A program made the translations under genes and the position numbers. Positions 1 to 6,517 of a stretch of 6,862 nt of DNA are shown in pieces. Origin of the DNA: an uncultured Rhodobacter sp. (GTDB lineage Bacteria > Pseudomonadota > Alphaproteobacteria > Rhodobacterales > Rhodobacteraceae); assembly GCA_937901435.1 (NCBI GenBank), contig CALGTJ010000561.1, forward strand, positions 1 to 6,862. The letters run 5' to 3'. Position 1 is the first letter of the stretch, and every line of letters starts with the position of its first letter. The notes beneath the pieces are model-generated. The model worked only from the letters and a program-made list of their open reading frames with translations. It ran no database searches and was not told the origin of the DNA.

Positions 1-45
1 TCCCTCATTGATTCAGAGATCAACAAACCGCGCAAGAGGGGGTGA
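1..45 (+). CDS. Possible C-terminal end of an upstream gene (partial)
   Basis: The frame starting at base 1 is open for 14 codons and stops at TGA 43-45. It gives a basic tail (SLIDSEINKPRKRG). The gene would begin before the window and lie 60 bases upstream of cysE on the same strand. The stretch is too short to identify a family, and an open frame of this length can occur by chance, so it is only a candidate. No cysE promoter elements stand out in bases 46-92. Confidence 0.3.
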   Translation, partial: SLIDSEINKPRKRG

Positions 46-105
46 GTAATTACTGGTTTTTTCCCCTATTTGTTGTAGGGAGAAGCCGCGACGGAGGGAT
101 GTTCG

Positions 106-909
106 ATGGCAGAGACACGAAAAAAACTGGCGGCTGTAGACCCGGTCTGGGTCCAGATCCGGGACGAGGCGAAGGCCGCATTGGAACAGGAACCGCTATT
201 GGGCGGGATGCTGCATTCGACCTTGTTGCACCATACGACGCTGGAACAGGCTTTGGCCTACCGGCTGAGCCAGAAGCTGGCCTCTGGTGAGATGTCAGAG
301 CAGATCCTGCGCGAGTTGATGGATCAGGCCTATGAAAGCAATGCAGGACTGGGCGAGATTGCGAGGGCCGATATTGTAGCGGTGTTTGACCGCGATCCTG
401 CCTGTCATCGCTTTTTACAGCCTTTGTTGTATTTCAAAGGGTTCCAGGCGGTTCAGGCCTACCGGGTCGGTCACTGGTTGTGGCAGCAGGGGCGCAAGGA
501 TATGGCCTATTTCCTGCAAATGCGGGTGAGTGAGGCGTTTGGTGTGGATATCCATCCGGCCGCGAGTATCGGCAAAGGCATCATGATAGACCACGCCCAT
601 TCCATCGTGATCGGGGAAACGGCGCGGGTCGGGGATAATGTGTCGATGCTGCATTCGGTGACGCTGGGCGGGACCGGAAAGGAAGAGCAGCAGCGCCATC
701 CGACGATTGGAAACGGGGTGCTGATCGGGGCAGGGGCCAAAGTTCTAGGCAATATCACGGTTGGACATTGTTCGCGCATAGCGGCGGGGTCTGTCGTATT
801 GCAGGATGTGCCGCCGATGAAAACGGTCGCGGGTGTCCCTGCGCGCATCGTGGGTGAGGCAGGGTGTTCGCAGCCGTCGATCACGATGGATCAACTGCTG
901 GGTGCGTGA
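106..909 (+). CDS. cysE: Serine O-acetyltransferase
   Basis: Transfers acetyl from acetyl-CoA to L-serine, giving O-acetylserine, the first committed step of cysteine synthesis in the cytoplasm. The 267-residue protein has the two-part CysE architecture. Residues ~10-115 form the helical SATase N-domain. From ~148 to 245 it is a left-handed beta-helix of hexapeptide repeats. Conserved landmarks are VDIHPAA (Asp148), IMIDHAH (His163), SVTLGGTGK (184-192), RHP (His198), GAGAKVLGNI and AGVPARIVG. Asp148 and His163 match the catalytic pair Asp143/His158 of E. coli CysE. The start ATG is preceded by GGAGGG at 93-98, seven bases away. The protein ends at MDQLLGA and lacks the E. coli tail that finishes in Ile and docks in CysK. 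It converges on the pdh operon. The identification is secure; whether cysteine feedback is normal cannot be read from the sequence. Confidence 0.96.
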   Translation: MAETRKKLAAVDPVWVQIRDEAKAALEQEPLLGGMLHSTLLHHTTLEQALAYRLSQKLASGEMSEQILRELMDQAYESNAGLGEIARADIVAVFDRDPACHRFLQPLLYFKGFQAVQAYRVGHWLWQQGRKDMAYFLQMRVSEAFGVDIHPAASIGKGIMIDHAHSIVIGETARVGDNVSMLHSVTLGGTGKEEQQRHPTIGNGVLIGAGAKVLGNITVGHCSRIAAGSVVLQDVPPMKTVAGVPARIVGEAGCSQPSITMDQLLGA

Positions 910-982
910 ATATCGATTCGAATTTTATCGAACATTCGGTTGGATCGTGGTTCAGCGGAAAGTTTGATCAGGTATAGTGAAA

Positions 983-1017
983 AAAGAAAGGCGCTCTGAT
1001 CCAGAGCGCCTTTCTTT
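983..1017. terminator. Bidirectional intrinsic terminator between cysE and pdhC
   Basis: A perfect 16-bp inverted repeat (983-998 paired with 1002-1017) has a GC core, GGCGCTCTG/CAGAGCGCC, and a 3-base loop. A/T-rich arm ends lie on both sides: AAAAAA at 980-985 and TTTCTTTGTTT at 1011-1021. It sits 73 bases after the cysE stop and 41 bases after the pdhC stop on the other strand, so it can end transcription from both convergent units. Confidence 0.9.
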
Positions 1018-1058
1018 GTTTGACAGCGTTAAGTCGCTTAGGTTTATTCGAAAACGCT

Positions 1059-2411
1059 TTAGGCCAGCATCCCGATGGGGTTCTCAAGATTGTCCTTGAT
1101 GGCTTGTAGAAATTGCGCGCCAAGCGCCCCGTCTATGACCCGGTGGTCAGCGCTGAGGGTGCAGGACATCACGGTGGCAATCCCGAGTTCGCCATCGGCT
1201 GTGACCACTGGCTTTTTCACGCCTGCGCCGACGGCGAGGATCGAACCATGTGGCGGGTTGATGACGGCATCGAAATTGTCGATGCCCATCATGCCGAGGT
1301 TTGAGATCGCAAAGCTGCCGCCCTGATATTCATGCGGCGCAAGTTTGCGGTCGCGGGCACGGGTGGCGAGATCTTTCATTTCGGCAGAGAGCGCCGAGAG
1401 GGATTTGAGGTGCGCGTCCTTGAGGACCGGGGTAAAGAGACCGCCGTCAATGGCGACGGCGACGGCCACGTCAGAGGGTTTGAGTTTTAGCATCCTGTCG
1501 CCCGCCCAGACAGAATTGGCGTCGGGGACAGTTTGCAGGGCCAGCGCGCAGGCCTTGATGATAAAGTCGTTGACACTGAGTTTGACACCCCGCGATTCCA
1601 GCTGTTTGTTCAGGGTGCCCCGGAATTTCAGCAAAGCGTCCAGTTCGATCTCGCGGCGCAGATAGAAATGCGGGATGGTCTGTTTGGCCTCGGTCAGACG
1701 CGCTGCGATTGTTTTGCGCATGCCGTTGAGCGAGATTTCCTCGAAATCGCGGCCCTCGTACATTTTGAGGACAGTTTCTGCGTTCATGCCTGTTGCGGGG
1801 CCTGTTGCGGGGCTGGCGGGCGCGGATTTGGCGGCAGCGGCCTCTGTCTTGGCTGTCGGGGCGGCGGTGGCCGTTGCGTTTTCGACGTCTGCCTTGATGA
1901 TGCGTCCCTTGGGGCCAGAGCCGTTGATCTGGCTCAGGTCCAGACCTTTGTCGGCGGCGATGCGGCGGGCGAGGGGCGAGGCGAAGATACGCTTGCCATC
2001 CCCGTCGCTTGGCGCGGCGGGGGCTGATGTGGGGGCCGGGACCGTGGCGGCTGCCGCGACTGTGGCTGGAGCCTCGGCTGGGATCGCCACCTCGGGATTC
2101 GAGGTGTCTTTCGCAGAGTCCTTACCAGAGGTTTCTGCAGAGGCGCTGCCGATGTCATCGGCGGACTCGCCCTCTGCAAGCAGCACGGCGATCGGGCTGT
2201 TGACCTTGACGCCTTCGGTGCCTTCGGCGATCAGGATCTTGCCAATAACCCCTTCGTCGACGGCCTCGAATTCCATCGTCGCCTTGTCGGTTTCAATCTC
2301 GGCCAAGAGGTCGCCGGACGAGACCGTATCTCCCTCTTTCACAAGCCATTTCGCCAGTGTGCCTTCCTCCATCGTTGGGGAAAGCGCAGGCATCAGAATT
2401 TCTGTGGGCAT
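1059..2411 (-). CDS. pdhC: Pyruvate dehydrogenase E2, dihydrolipoamide acetyltransferase
   Basis: Core of the pyruvate dehydrogenase complex: its swinging lipoyl arm takes acetyl from E1 and the catalytic domain passes it to CoA. The 450 residues contain one lipoyl domain (1-~78; lipoylated Lys43 in ETDKA) and an Ala/Pro-rich linker. A peripheral-subunit-binding domain follows (~141-176; [19 protein letters not shown]). After a second Ala/Pro linker comes the acyltransferase domain (~222-450). The acyltransferase motif SADHRVIDG supplies catalytic His423 and Asp427, and LNGMRKTIA and [10 protein letters not shown] are also typical. The start is supported by AAGGAG (2419-2424), which overlaps the stop of pdhB; the two genes are 11 bases apart, so this is the third gene of a pdhA-B-C operon. 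A single lipoyl domain fits alphaproteobacterial E2s whose E1-beta carries another. Final gene before the shared terminator; no lpd (E3) follows. Confidence 0.96.
   Translation of the reverse strand: MPTEILMPALSPTMEEGTLAKWLVKEGDTVSSGDLLAEIETDKATMEFEAVDEGVIGKILIAEGTEGVKVNSPIAVLLAEGESADDIGSASAETSGKDSAKDTSNPEVAIPAEAPATVAAAATVPAPTSAPAAPSDGDGKRIFASPLARRIAADKGLDLSQINGSGPKGRIIKADVENATATAAPTAKTEAAAAKSAPASPATGPATGMNAETVLKMYEGRDFEEISLNGMRKTIAARLTEAKQTIPHFYLRREIELDALLKFRGTLNKQLESRGVKLSVNDFIIKACALALQTVPDANSVWAGDRMLKLKPSDVAVAVAIDGGLFTPVLKDAHLKSLSALSAEMKDLATRARDRKLAPHEYQGGSFAISNLGMMGIDNFDAVINPPHGSILAVGAGVKKPVVTADGELGIATVMSCTLSADHRVIDGALGAQFLQAIKDNLENPIGMLA
1789..1812. repeat. Perfect 12-bp tandem duplication in the pdhC linker
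   Basis: CCTGTTGCGGGG occurs twice in direct succession (1789-1800 and 1801-1812). It lies inside pdhC and encodes two copies of Pro-Ala-Thr-Gly (residues 201-208) in the flexible linker before the catalytic domain. A slippage-type duplication in a region tolerant of length change is the simplest reading. Confidence 0.85.
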
Positions 2412-2418
2412 CGCTATT

Positions 2419-2424
2419 CTCCTT
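2419..2424 (-). promoter_or_regulatory. pdhC ribosome-binding site overlapping the pdhB stop
   Basis: On the minus strand AAGGAG precedes the pdhC ATG by seven bases, and its first two bases are the last two of the pdhB TAA. This supports the chosen pdhC start and suggests that translation of pdhB and pdhC is coupled. Confidence 0.8.
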
Positions 2425-3796
2425 AACGGTAGGTGACGGATTTGACGGCGTCGATCACCTCGGCCGTGGTCACAAGCGCCAGCTTTTCAAGGTTGGCCGC
2501 ATAGGGCATGGGCACATCCTTGCCGGTGAGGCTGATCACAGGGGCGTCGAGGTAGTCGAAGGCCTCTTGCATGATCTGCGAGCCGATGTAGCTGCCGAGT
2601 GATCCGACCGGAAAGCCTTCCTCTACAGTGACGCAACGGTTGGTCTTCTTGACCGAGTTGATCACTGTGGGCAGGTCCATCGGGCGCAGGCTGCGCAGGT
2701 CGATGACCTCGGCGCTGATGCCCTCTTTGGCCAATTCCTCGGCAGCGGCCAGCGCGTATTGCATGCCGATCCCAAAGCTGACGATTGTCACATCGCTGCC
2801 CTCGCGCCAGATCTTTGCCTTGCCGAAGGGGATGGTGAAATCATCCAGAACCGGAACGTCAAAGCTGCGCCCGTAGAGGATCTCGTTCTCGAGGAAAATC
2901 ACCGGGTTGGGGTCGCGGATCGCGGTCTTCAGCAGGCCTTTGGCGTCGGCGGCAGAGTAGGGCATGACCACCTTGAGACCGGGGATCGAGCTGTAAAAGG
3001 CCGAATAGTCCTGGCTGTGTTGCGCACCGACGCGGGCCGCCGCGCCGTTCGAGCCACGAAACACCATCGGCGCGCCCATCTGACCGCCGGACATATACAA
3101 GGTCTTGGCAGCAGAGTTGACGATATGATCCATCGCCTGCATGGCGAAGTTGAAGGTCATGAACTCCACGATGGGACGCAGGCCGCCAAAGGCAGCGCCG
3201 ACGCCGAGACCGGCAAAGCCGTGTTCGGTGATCGGTGTGTCGATAACGCGCTTTGCGCCAAATTCATCGAGCAGGCCTTGGGTGACCTTGTAGGCCCCTT
3301 GATACTCGGCCACTTCCTCGCCCATGACGAACACGCGCTCGTCGGCGCGCATCTCTTCGGCCATGGCGTCGCGCAAGGCTTCGCGCACGGTGGTGGGCTT
3401 CATCTCTGTGCCTTCTGGCCAGTCAGGCTCTGGGGCGTGCCATTCCGGTTCATCATCAAAGACGTTGCTTTTGGCGACGGCTGGGGCTTTGACGGGCTCT
3501 GCGGCAGAGGCAGGGGCCTCGGCCGCTGGGGCAGGGGCCGCGCTTATGTCTTCGCCTTCTTCACCGATGATGGCGATGGGGGTGTTGACCTTGACCCCTT
3601 CGGTGCCCTCGGCGATCAGGATCTTGCCGATCACGCCTTCGTCCACAGCCTCGAATTCCATCGTCGCCTTGTCGGTCTCGATCTCTGCAATCACATCGCC
3701 AGAGCTGACCGTGTCGCCCTCTTTCACCAGCCATTTGGCCAAAGTGCCCTCTTCCATCGTCGGAGACAGCGCCGGCATCAGTATTTTAACGGCCAT
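2423..3796 (-). CDS. pdhB: Pyruvate dehydrogenase E1 beta subunit with N-terminal lipoyl domain
   Basis: Beta half of the thiamine-diphosphate-dependent E1, which decarboxylates pyruvate and acetylates lipoyl groups. At 457 residues it is well over 100 longer than a plain E1-beta. The excess is a complete lipoyl domain (1-~78; ETDKA with Lys43) plus an Ala/Pro and acidic linker (~82-132). The E1-beta body (~134-457) has [58 protein letters not shown] and VPMPYA. By alignment from memory with human E1-beta, Glu191 corresponds to the ThDP-activating Glu59 and His260 to His128. The start codon overlaps the pdhA stop by one base (TAATG), indicating translational coupling. The lipoyl domain is nearly identical to that of PdhC (5 differences in the first 70 residues). 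The lipoyl-E1-beta form is known from alphaproteobacteria, and I infer it delivers acetyl groups to E2. Confidence 0.96.
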   Translation of the reverse strand: MAVKILMPALSPTMEEGTLAKWLVKEGDTVSSGDVIAEIETDKATMEFEAVDEGVIGKILIAEGTEGVKVNTPIAIIGEEGEDISAAPAPAAEAPASAAEPVKAPAVAKSNVFDDEPEWHAPEPDWPEGTEMKPTTVREALRDAMAEEMRADERVFVMGEEVAEYQGAYKVTQGLLDEFGAKRVIDTPITEHGFAGLGVGAAFGGLRPIVEFMTFNFAMQAMDHIVNSAAKTLYMSGGQMGAPMVFRGSNGAAARVGAQHSQDYSAFYSSIPGLKVVMPYSAADAKGLLKTAIRDPNPVIFLENEILYGRSFDVPVLDDFTIPFGKAKIWREGSDVTIVSFGIGMQYALAAAEELAKEGISAEVIDLRSLRPMDLPTVINSVKKTNRCVTVEEGFPVGSLGSYIGSQIMQEAFDYLDAPVISLTGKDVPMPYAANLEKLALVTTAEVIDAVKSVTYR

Positions 3797-4794
3797 TATT
3801 TTGCCTCCGCGTAGATATCTGTGTAAAGTTCGTCGAGGGCGGGTTCCGGGCTCTCTTTCGAGAATTCCGCCGCCTCGTTGACGATTTCCTTGATGTTTTT
3901 GTCGATGGCTTTCAATTCATCCTCTGACGCATGTTTGCCGGTCAGCAACATGGTGCGGATCGCCTCGATCGGGTCGCGCTCGTCGCGCATCTTCTGCACT
4001 TCTTCGCGGGTGCGGTATTTTGCCGGGTCCGACATGGAATGGCCGCGATAGCGATAGGTTTTGATTTCCAGAATATAGGGGCCATTGCCCGCGCGACAGT
4101 GGGCCACGGCCTTTTCGCCTGCCGCCTTGACCGCCAGCACATCCATGCCGTCCACTTCTTCTCCGGGGATGCCGTAGGCGGCACCCCGTTCCCAGTAACT
4201 GGGCGATTTGGTCGAGCGTTTGGTCGAGGTGCCCATGGCGTATTGGTTGTTCTCGATCACGAACACCACCGGCAAATCCCAAAGTTCTGCCATGTTGTAG
4301 GTCTCATAGACCTGACCCTGGTTCGCGGCGCCATCGCCGAAATAGGTGAAGGTCACGCGATCATTGCCCAGATACTTGTCGGCAAAGGCCAGACCCGCGC
4401 CTAGAGGCACCTGAGCCGCAACGATACCATGCCCACCGTAGAAATGTTTTTCCTTGGAAAACATGTGCATAGAGCCGCCTTTCCCGTTGGAAAAACCGCC
4501 CTCGCGCCCTGTCAACTCGGCCATGATGCCCTTGGGGTCCATCCCGCAGGCCAGCATGTGACCATGATCGCGGTAAGATGTGACGCGCTTGTCGCCCTCT
4601 TCCGCTGCAGCCTCTAGGCCGACTACAACCGCCTCTTGGCCGATGTAGAGGTGGCAAAACCCGCCGATCAAACCCATTCCGTAAAGCTGTCCTGCTTTTT
4701 CCTCGAACCGCCGGATCATCAGCATTTCGCGGTAATAGTGCAGCAATTCTTCCTTGGATACGTTCGGTAATGATGTGGATTTCTTAGCAGCCAT
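3796..4794 (-). CDS. pdhA: Pyruvate dehydrogenase E1 alpha subunit
   Basis: Alpha half of E1, carrying the thiamine-diphosphate pyrophosphate/Mg2+ site. The 332-residue length is typical of the E1-alpha of alpha2-beta2 enzymes. Visible landmarks are [12 protein letters not shown] (21-32), [11 protein letters not shown] (45-55), SYRDHGH (73-79), GGSMHMF (106-112) and the ThDP motif GDGAANQG (153-160) ending at ENN (181-183). The loop [11 protein letters not shown] (247-257) has His252 and Ser253, where Ser253 matches the serine phosphorylated in eukaryotic E1-alpha; no kinase is present here. The start is supported by GAGGAGGAG at 4804-4812 on the minus strand, 9 bases upstream. First gene of the pdhA-pdhB-pdhC operon; a 234-base gap with palindromes separates it from ftsB, so the operon probably has its own promoter. 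Confidence 0.97.
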   Translation of the reverse strand: MAAKKSTSLPNVSKEELLHYYREMLMIRRFEEKAGQLYGMGLIGGFCHLYIGQEAVVVGLEAAAEEGDKRVTSYRDHGHMLACGMDPKGIMAELTGREGGFSNGKGGSMHMFSKEKHFYGGHGIVAAQVPLGAGLAFADKYLGNDRVTFTYFGDGAANQGQVYETYNMAELWDLPVVFVIENNQYAMGTSTKRSTKSPSYWERGAAYGIPGEEVDGMDVLAVKAAGEKAVAHCRAGNGPYILEIKTYRYRGHSMSDPAKYRTREEVQKMRDERDPIEAIRTMLLTGKHASEDELKAIDKNIKEIVNEAAEFSKESPEPALDELYTDIYAEAK

Positions 4795-4823
4795 ACCCGG
4801 CTTCTCCTCCTCGGCCTGAAAAC

Positions 4824-4841
4824 TAGTTTAGCGTTAAACTA
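4824..4841. promoter_or_regulatory. Candidate LacI-type operator upstream of pdhA
   Basis: TAGTTTA-GCGT-TAAACTA is an 18-bp imperfect palindrome with 7-bp perfect arms and a central CG, the general form of LacI-family sites. Its centre is about 38 bases upstream of the pdhA start. Just upstream on the minus strand, TATAAA (4845-4850) could be a -10 element, although no convincing -35 is seen. If it is used, transcription would start inside the palindrome, a typical repressor position. The 10-mer AGCGTTAAAC within it recurs upstream of fba. The regulator is not identified; CceR-like control is an inference. Confidence 0.5.
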
Positions 4842-4904
4842 TCTTTTATAGCAGGACGCCATGAAAGGCGACCATAAATGCCCTTCGCTGGTTTGCAAGC
4901 TGGT

Positions 4905-4938
4905 ATGCGTTCCTGGAATGCGTCCAGTCGGACGCATT
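4905..4938. promoter_or_regulatory. 9-bp palindrome with a direct half-repeat, ftsB-pdhA gap
   Basis: AATGCGTCC (4917-4925) and GGACGCATT (4930-4938) form perfect 9-bp inverted arms around AGTC. A further copy, ATGCGTTCC, lies at 4905-4913, 13 bases from the equivalent point of the first arm. No T-run follows on either strand, so this is unlikely to be a terminator for ftsB. A protein-binding site or leader hairpin for pdhA is more likely. On the minus strand TATAAA (4954-4959) just upstream could be a distal -10, which would place the palindrome shortly after the start of transcription. Confidence 0.45.
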
Positions 4939-5028
4939 TATCGCAAATCCTGCTTTATAAGTCTCGAAAAATTCTCATAAATCTTTCTATTGTGTGGCCT
5001 CTGGGACGGGACAAAAGAAATAGCCCCC

Positions 5029-5328
5029 TCAGCGGATCACGATTTCATCGCCGCGCGCAAGGCCAAGAACCTCGCGGGCTTGCTGATCCAGAAGGTCGAG
5101 ATCCAGAAAATCATCGGACAGGCGATGAGTCTTGTTGCGCAGGGCCGCCACTTCGATGGCCAGCGCGTCTTTCTGCTTTTGCAGACTGGCCATCTCTGCC
5201 TCGATCTGGATCCGGCGGAACAAGCCGAAATTTCCCTGCACGCTGGCAATGGTGAAATAGGTGCCAAGGGTAAAGACGATCGCGAAAAACACGATCACGC
5301 CAAAGCCGGGTGTGCGATTAGATGCCAT
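5029..5328 (-). CDS. ftsB: FtsB/DivIC-type cell-division protein (septum formation initiator family)
   Basis: Small bitopic inner-membrane protein of 99 residues, expected to join the FtsQ-FtsB-FtsL divisome complex at the septum. Residues 1-8 are a short cytoplasmic tip. A single hydrophobic segment spans ~9-30 (FGVIVFFAIVFTLGTY onward). A charged coiled-coil-like helix follows (~36-70; IEAEMASLQKQKDAL, VAALRNKTH). Near the C-terminus, LDLLDQQAREVLGLARGDEIVI (74-98) resembles the family pattern of an aromatic/Leu-rich D-E-x-AR-xx-L-GL box followed by GE-x-v. The frame stays open upstream to 5472, but that extension runs through the fba terminator. The ATG at 5326-5328 has GAGGA seven bases before it and puts the membrane helix at the N-terminus, so I chose it. 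The gene lies between fba and pdhA, an arrangement I associate with Rhodobacterales. Family assignment is good; the exact name ftsB versus divIC is by convention. Confidence 0.85.
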   Translation of the reverse strand: MASNRTPGFGVIVFFAIVFTLGTYFTIASVQGNFGLFRRIQIEAEMASLQKQKDALAIEVAALRNKTHRLSDDFLDLDLLDQQAREVLGLARGDEIVIR

Positions 5329-5335
5329 GTCTGCG

Positions 5336-5340
5336 TCCTC
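5336..5340 (-). promoter_or_regulatory. ftsB ribosome-binding site that decides its start
   Basis: GAGGA on the minus strand lies seven bases before the ATG at 5326-5328. It favours the 99-residue product over the in-frame 147-residue reading that begins at 5472. Confidence 0.7.
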
Positions 5341-5401
5341 ATACCTGCCTCTGATGGGCGGTGTGCGCAAACCATCGCATATTCGCGCGACTTTGTGAAT
5401 C

Positions 5402-5441
5402 GTAAAATAAATGGCGCTCCGGTTTTTACCGAAGCGCCAAT
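5402..5441 (-). terminator. Rho-independent terminator downstream of fba
   Basis: The arms TGGCGCT (5412-5418) and AGCGCCA (5433-5439) continue after one mismatch into CGGT/ACCG (5420-5423/5428-5431) around a four-base loop. On the minus strand the hairpin is followed directly by TTTATTTTA (5403-5411), a good U-rich tail for transcripts coming from fba. It lies about 60 bases after the fba stop and well upstream of the ftsB start. Confidence 0.8.
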
Positions 5442-5454
5442 CAAAGCGTAAAGC

Positions 5455-5472
5455 GTGGGCCTTCAGGCCCAC
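5455..5472 (-). other. GC-rich hairpin directly after fba
   Basis: GTGGGCC (5455-5461) and GGCCCAC (5466-5472) make a perfect 7-bp stem with a TTCA loop, 26 bases after the fba stop on the minus strand. Its downstream flank (GCTTTACGCTTTG) is only weakly T-rich. It is better read as an auxiliary terminator or 3'-end-stabilising stem ahead of the stronger terminator. Confidence 0.55.
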
Positions 5473-5497
5473 TCAATGTGGTTAAGGCTGGTTGAGA

Positions 5498-6427
5498 TCA
5501 GGCCTTGCCGAGGTAGATATCCACCAGTTTGCCCAGCATATCCAAGGCATCGCCCCGCTCGCGCTGGAACGAATTGCGCCCGATGATAGAGCCGTTTCCG
5601 CCGCCGTCCCGGATCGCGCGCGCATCGTCATAGACCGAATCCGCACCCTTTTTGGCCCCGCCCGAAAAGACGATCAGACGACGCCCGTTGAATGCGGCTT
5701 TCACACAATCGGCTACGCGGGCGGCTTGGGTGGAAATGTCGATGTTCTCGGCTTCATAGACCTTCTTGGCCTCGGGCAGCATCAGATGGTCGGTCGACAG
5801 TTTCACCTTGATGATATGCGCGCCCAGCAACGCGGCGATATGGGCCGCATAGGCGGCCACGTCGATGGCGGTCTCGCCCTCTTTGGTGATCGCCTCGCCG
5901 CGCGGATAGGACCAGATGACGGTGGCCACGCCCTTGGCTGCGGCCTCTTTGCGCATTTCGACGATCTCTTCGAACATATCCAGCGCCATGTCAGAGCCGG
6001 GATAGACGGTAAAGCCAATCGCCGCACAGCCCAGACGCAGCGCGTCGTCGACAGAGGCGGTTACAGCCTGGTTCTTGCCCGCGGTATCCGACATCAGCGA
6101 ATTGGCAGAGTTTACCTTGAGGATCGTGGGGATCTGCCCGGCGAAAGTATCGGCCCCGGCCTCGAGCGGGCCAAGCGGGGCGGCATAGGCGTTCAGACCG
6201 GCGTCAATGGCCAGCTGATAGTGATAATGCGGATCATAGGACGCCGGGTTGGGCGCGAAAGAGCGGGCCGGGCCATGTTCGAACCCCTGATCGACAGGCA
6301 GGATAATCATCTTGCCGCTGCCGCTCAGCTTGCCCGCCATCAACATCTGGCACAGCTTTGCCTTAACGCCGGGCGTTTCGCCCTCGTATTGCGAAAGTAT
6401 CTTTTGAACGGTGGGCGTGATTTTCAT
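5498..6427 (-). CDS. fba: Class I fructose-bisphosphate aldolase (DhnA/FbaB type)
   Basis: Reversibly cleaves fructose-1,6-bisphosphate into dihydroxyacetone phosphate and glyceraldehyde-3-phosphate through a lysine Schiff base; cytoplasmic, glycolysis/gluconeogenesis. The 309 residues follow the DeoC/LacD-family (FbaB/archaeal) pattern rather than the zinc class II enzyme. Landmarks are MIILPVDQGFEHGP (40-53), LKVNSANSL (103-111), GFTVYPGSD (138-146), TVIWSYPRG (169-177), AHIIKVKLSTD (203-213), LIVFSGGAKK (251-260) and GSIIGRNSFQR (279-289). In HIIKVK, Lys207 is the likely Schiff-base residue (Lys209 is the alternative). GGA/GGNGSIIGRN fits phosphate binding at the end of the barrel. AAGGA lies about 11 bases before the ATG. 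The gene appears monocistronic, flanked by the terminator of the gene before it and its own hairpins. A related aldolase of the same family, with another substrate, is less likely. Confidence 0.93.
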   Translation of the reverse strand: MKITPTVQKILSQYEGETPGVKAKLCQMLMAGKLSGSGKMIILPVDQGFEHGPARSFAPNPASYDPHYHYQLAIDAGLNAYAAPLGPLEAGADTFAGQIPTILKVNSANSLMSDTAGKNQAVTASVDDALRLGCAAIGFTVYPGSDMALDMFEEIVEMRKEAAAKGVATVIWSYPRGEAITKEGETAIDVAAYAAHIAALLGAHIIKVKLSTDHLMLPEAKKVYEAENIDISTQAARVADCVKAAFNGRRLIVFSGGAKKGADSVYDDARAIRDGGGNGSIIGRNSFQRERGDALDMLGKLVDIYLGKA

Positions 6428-6446
6428 GATCCGGCAATTCCTTGTC

Positions 6447-6466
6447 TGGCAAGTTGGTTTGGCAAG
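6447..6466. repeat. Direct repeat TGGCAAG in the fba leader
   Basis: TGGCAAG occurs at 6447-6453 and 6460-6466, a 13-base period, between the candidate operator and the fba start. It could be a tandem protein-binding site or chance; nothing else supports a role. Confidence 0.3.
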
Positions 6467-6473
6467 CTTATTT

Positions 6474-6487
6474 GTTTAACGCTTTAC
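6474..6487. promoter_or_regulatory. Candidate operator upstream of fba, related to the pdhA site
   Basis: GTTTAACGCTTTAC is a degenerate palindrome with a central CG, its centre about 53 bases upstream of the fba start. On the minus strand it contains AGCGTTAAAC, identical to ten bases of the pdhA palindrome. One half-site (GTTTAAC) is perfect, while the other (GCTTTAC) departs at three positions. A weak TTGTTT-17-TTAAAC promoter (-35 at 6497-6502) would overlap it. Shared regulation of fba and pdh is an inference from this match. Confidence 0.42.
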
Positions 6488-6517
6488 GGGCTTGTGAAAC
6501 AAAGGGAAATGCTGGTG

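Noticed and set aside
64..80. Possible hairpin CCCTA...TAGGG before cysE
   Set aside because: Only five base pairs with a seven-base loop and no U-tail; too weak to call an attenuator or terminator.
42..290. + strand open frame overlapping the start of cysE
   Set aside because: It overlaps cysE out of frame and encodes Gly/Arg/Asp-rich sequence with no recognisable domain.
1025..1058. AGCGTT...AACGCT inverted repeat after pdhC
   Set aside because: Six-bp arms separated by 22 bases, without a T-run; the adjacent 16-bp hairpin already explains termination.
1675..2436. + strand open frame (253 codons) opposite the start of pdhC
   Set aside because: The Ala/Ser/Pro-rich product mirrors the E2 linker codons on the other strand; no independent coding evidence.
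2759..3814. Long + strand open frame (351 codons) opposite pdhB
   Set aside because: It is a shadow of pdhB, with His/Gly/Arg-rich composition, no family motifs and no ribosome-binding site noticed.
5329..5472. 48-residue N-terminal extension of FtsB
   Set aside because: It would translate the fba terminator hairpins, lacks a good ribosome-binding site and buries the signal-anchor helix. The ATG at 5328 has GAGGA at proper spacing.
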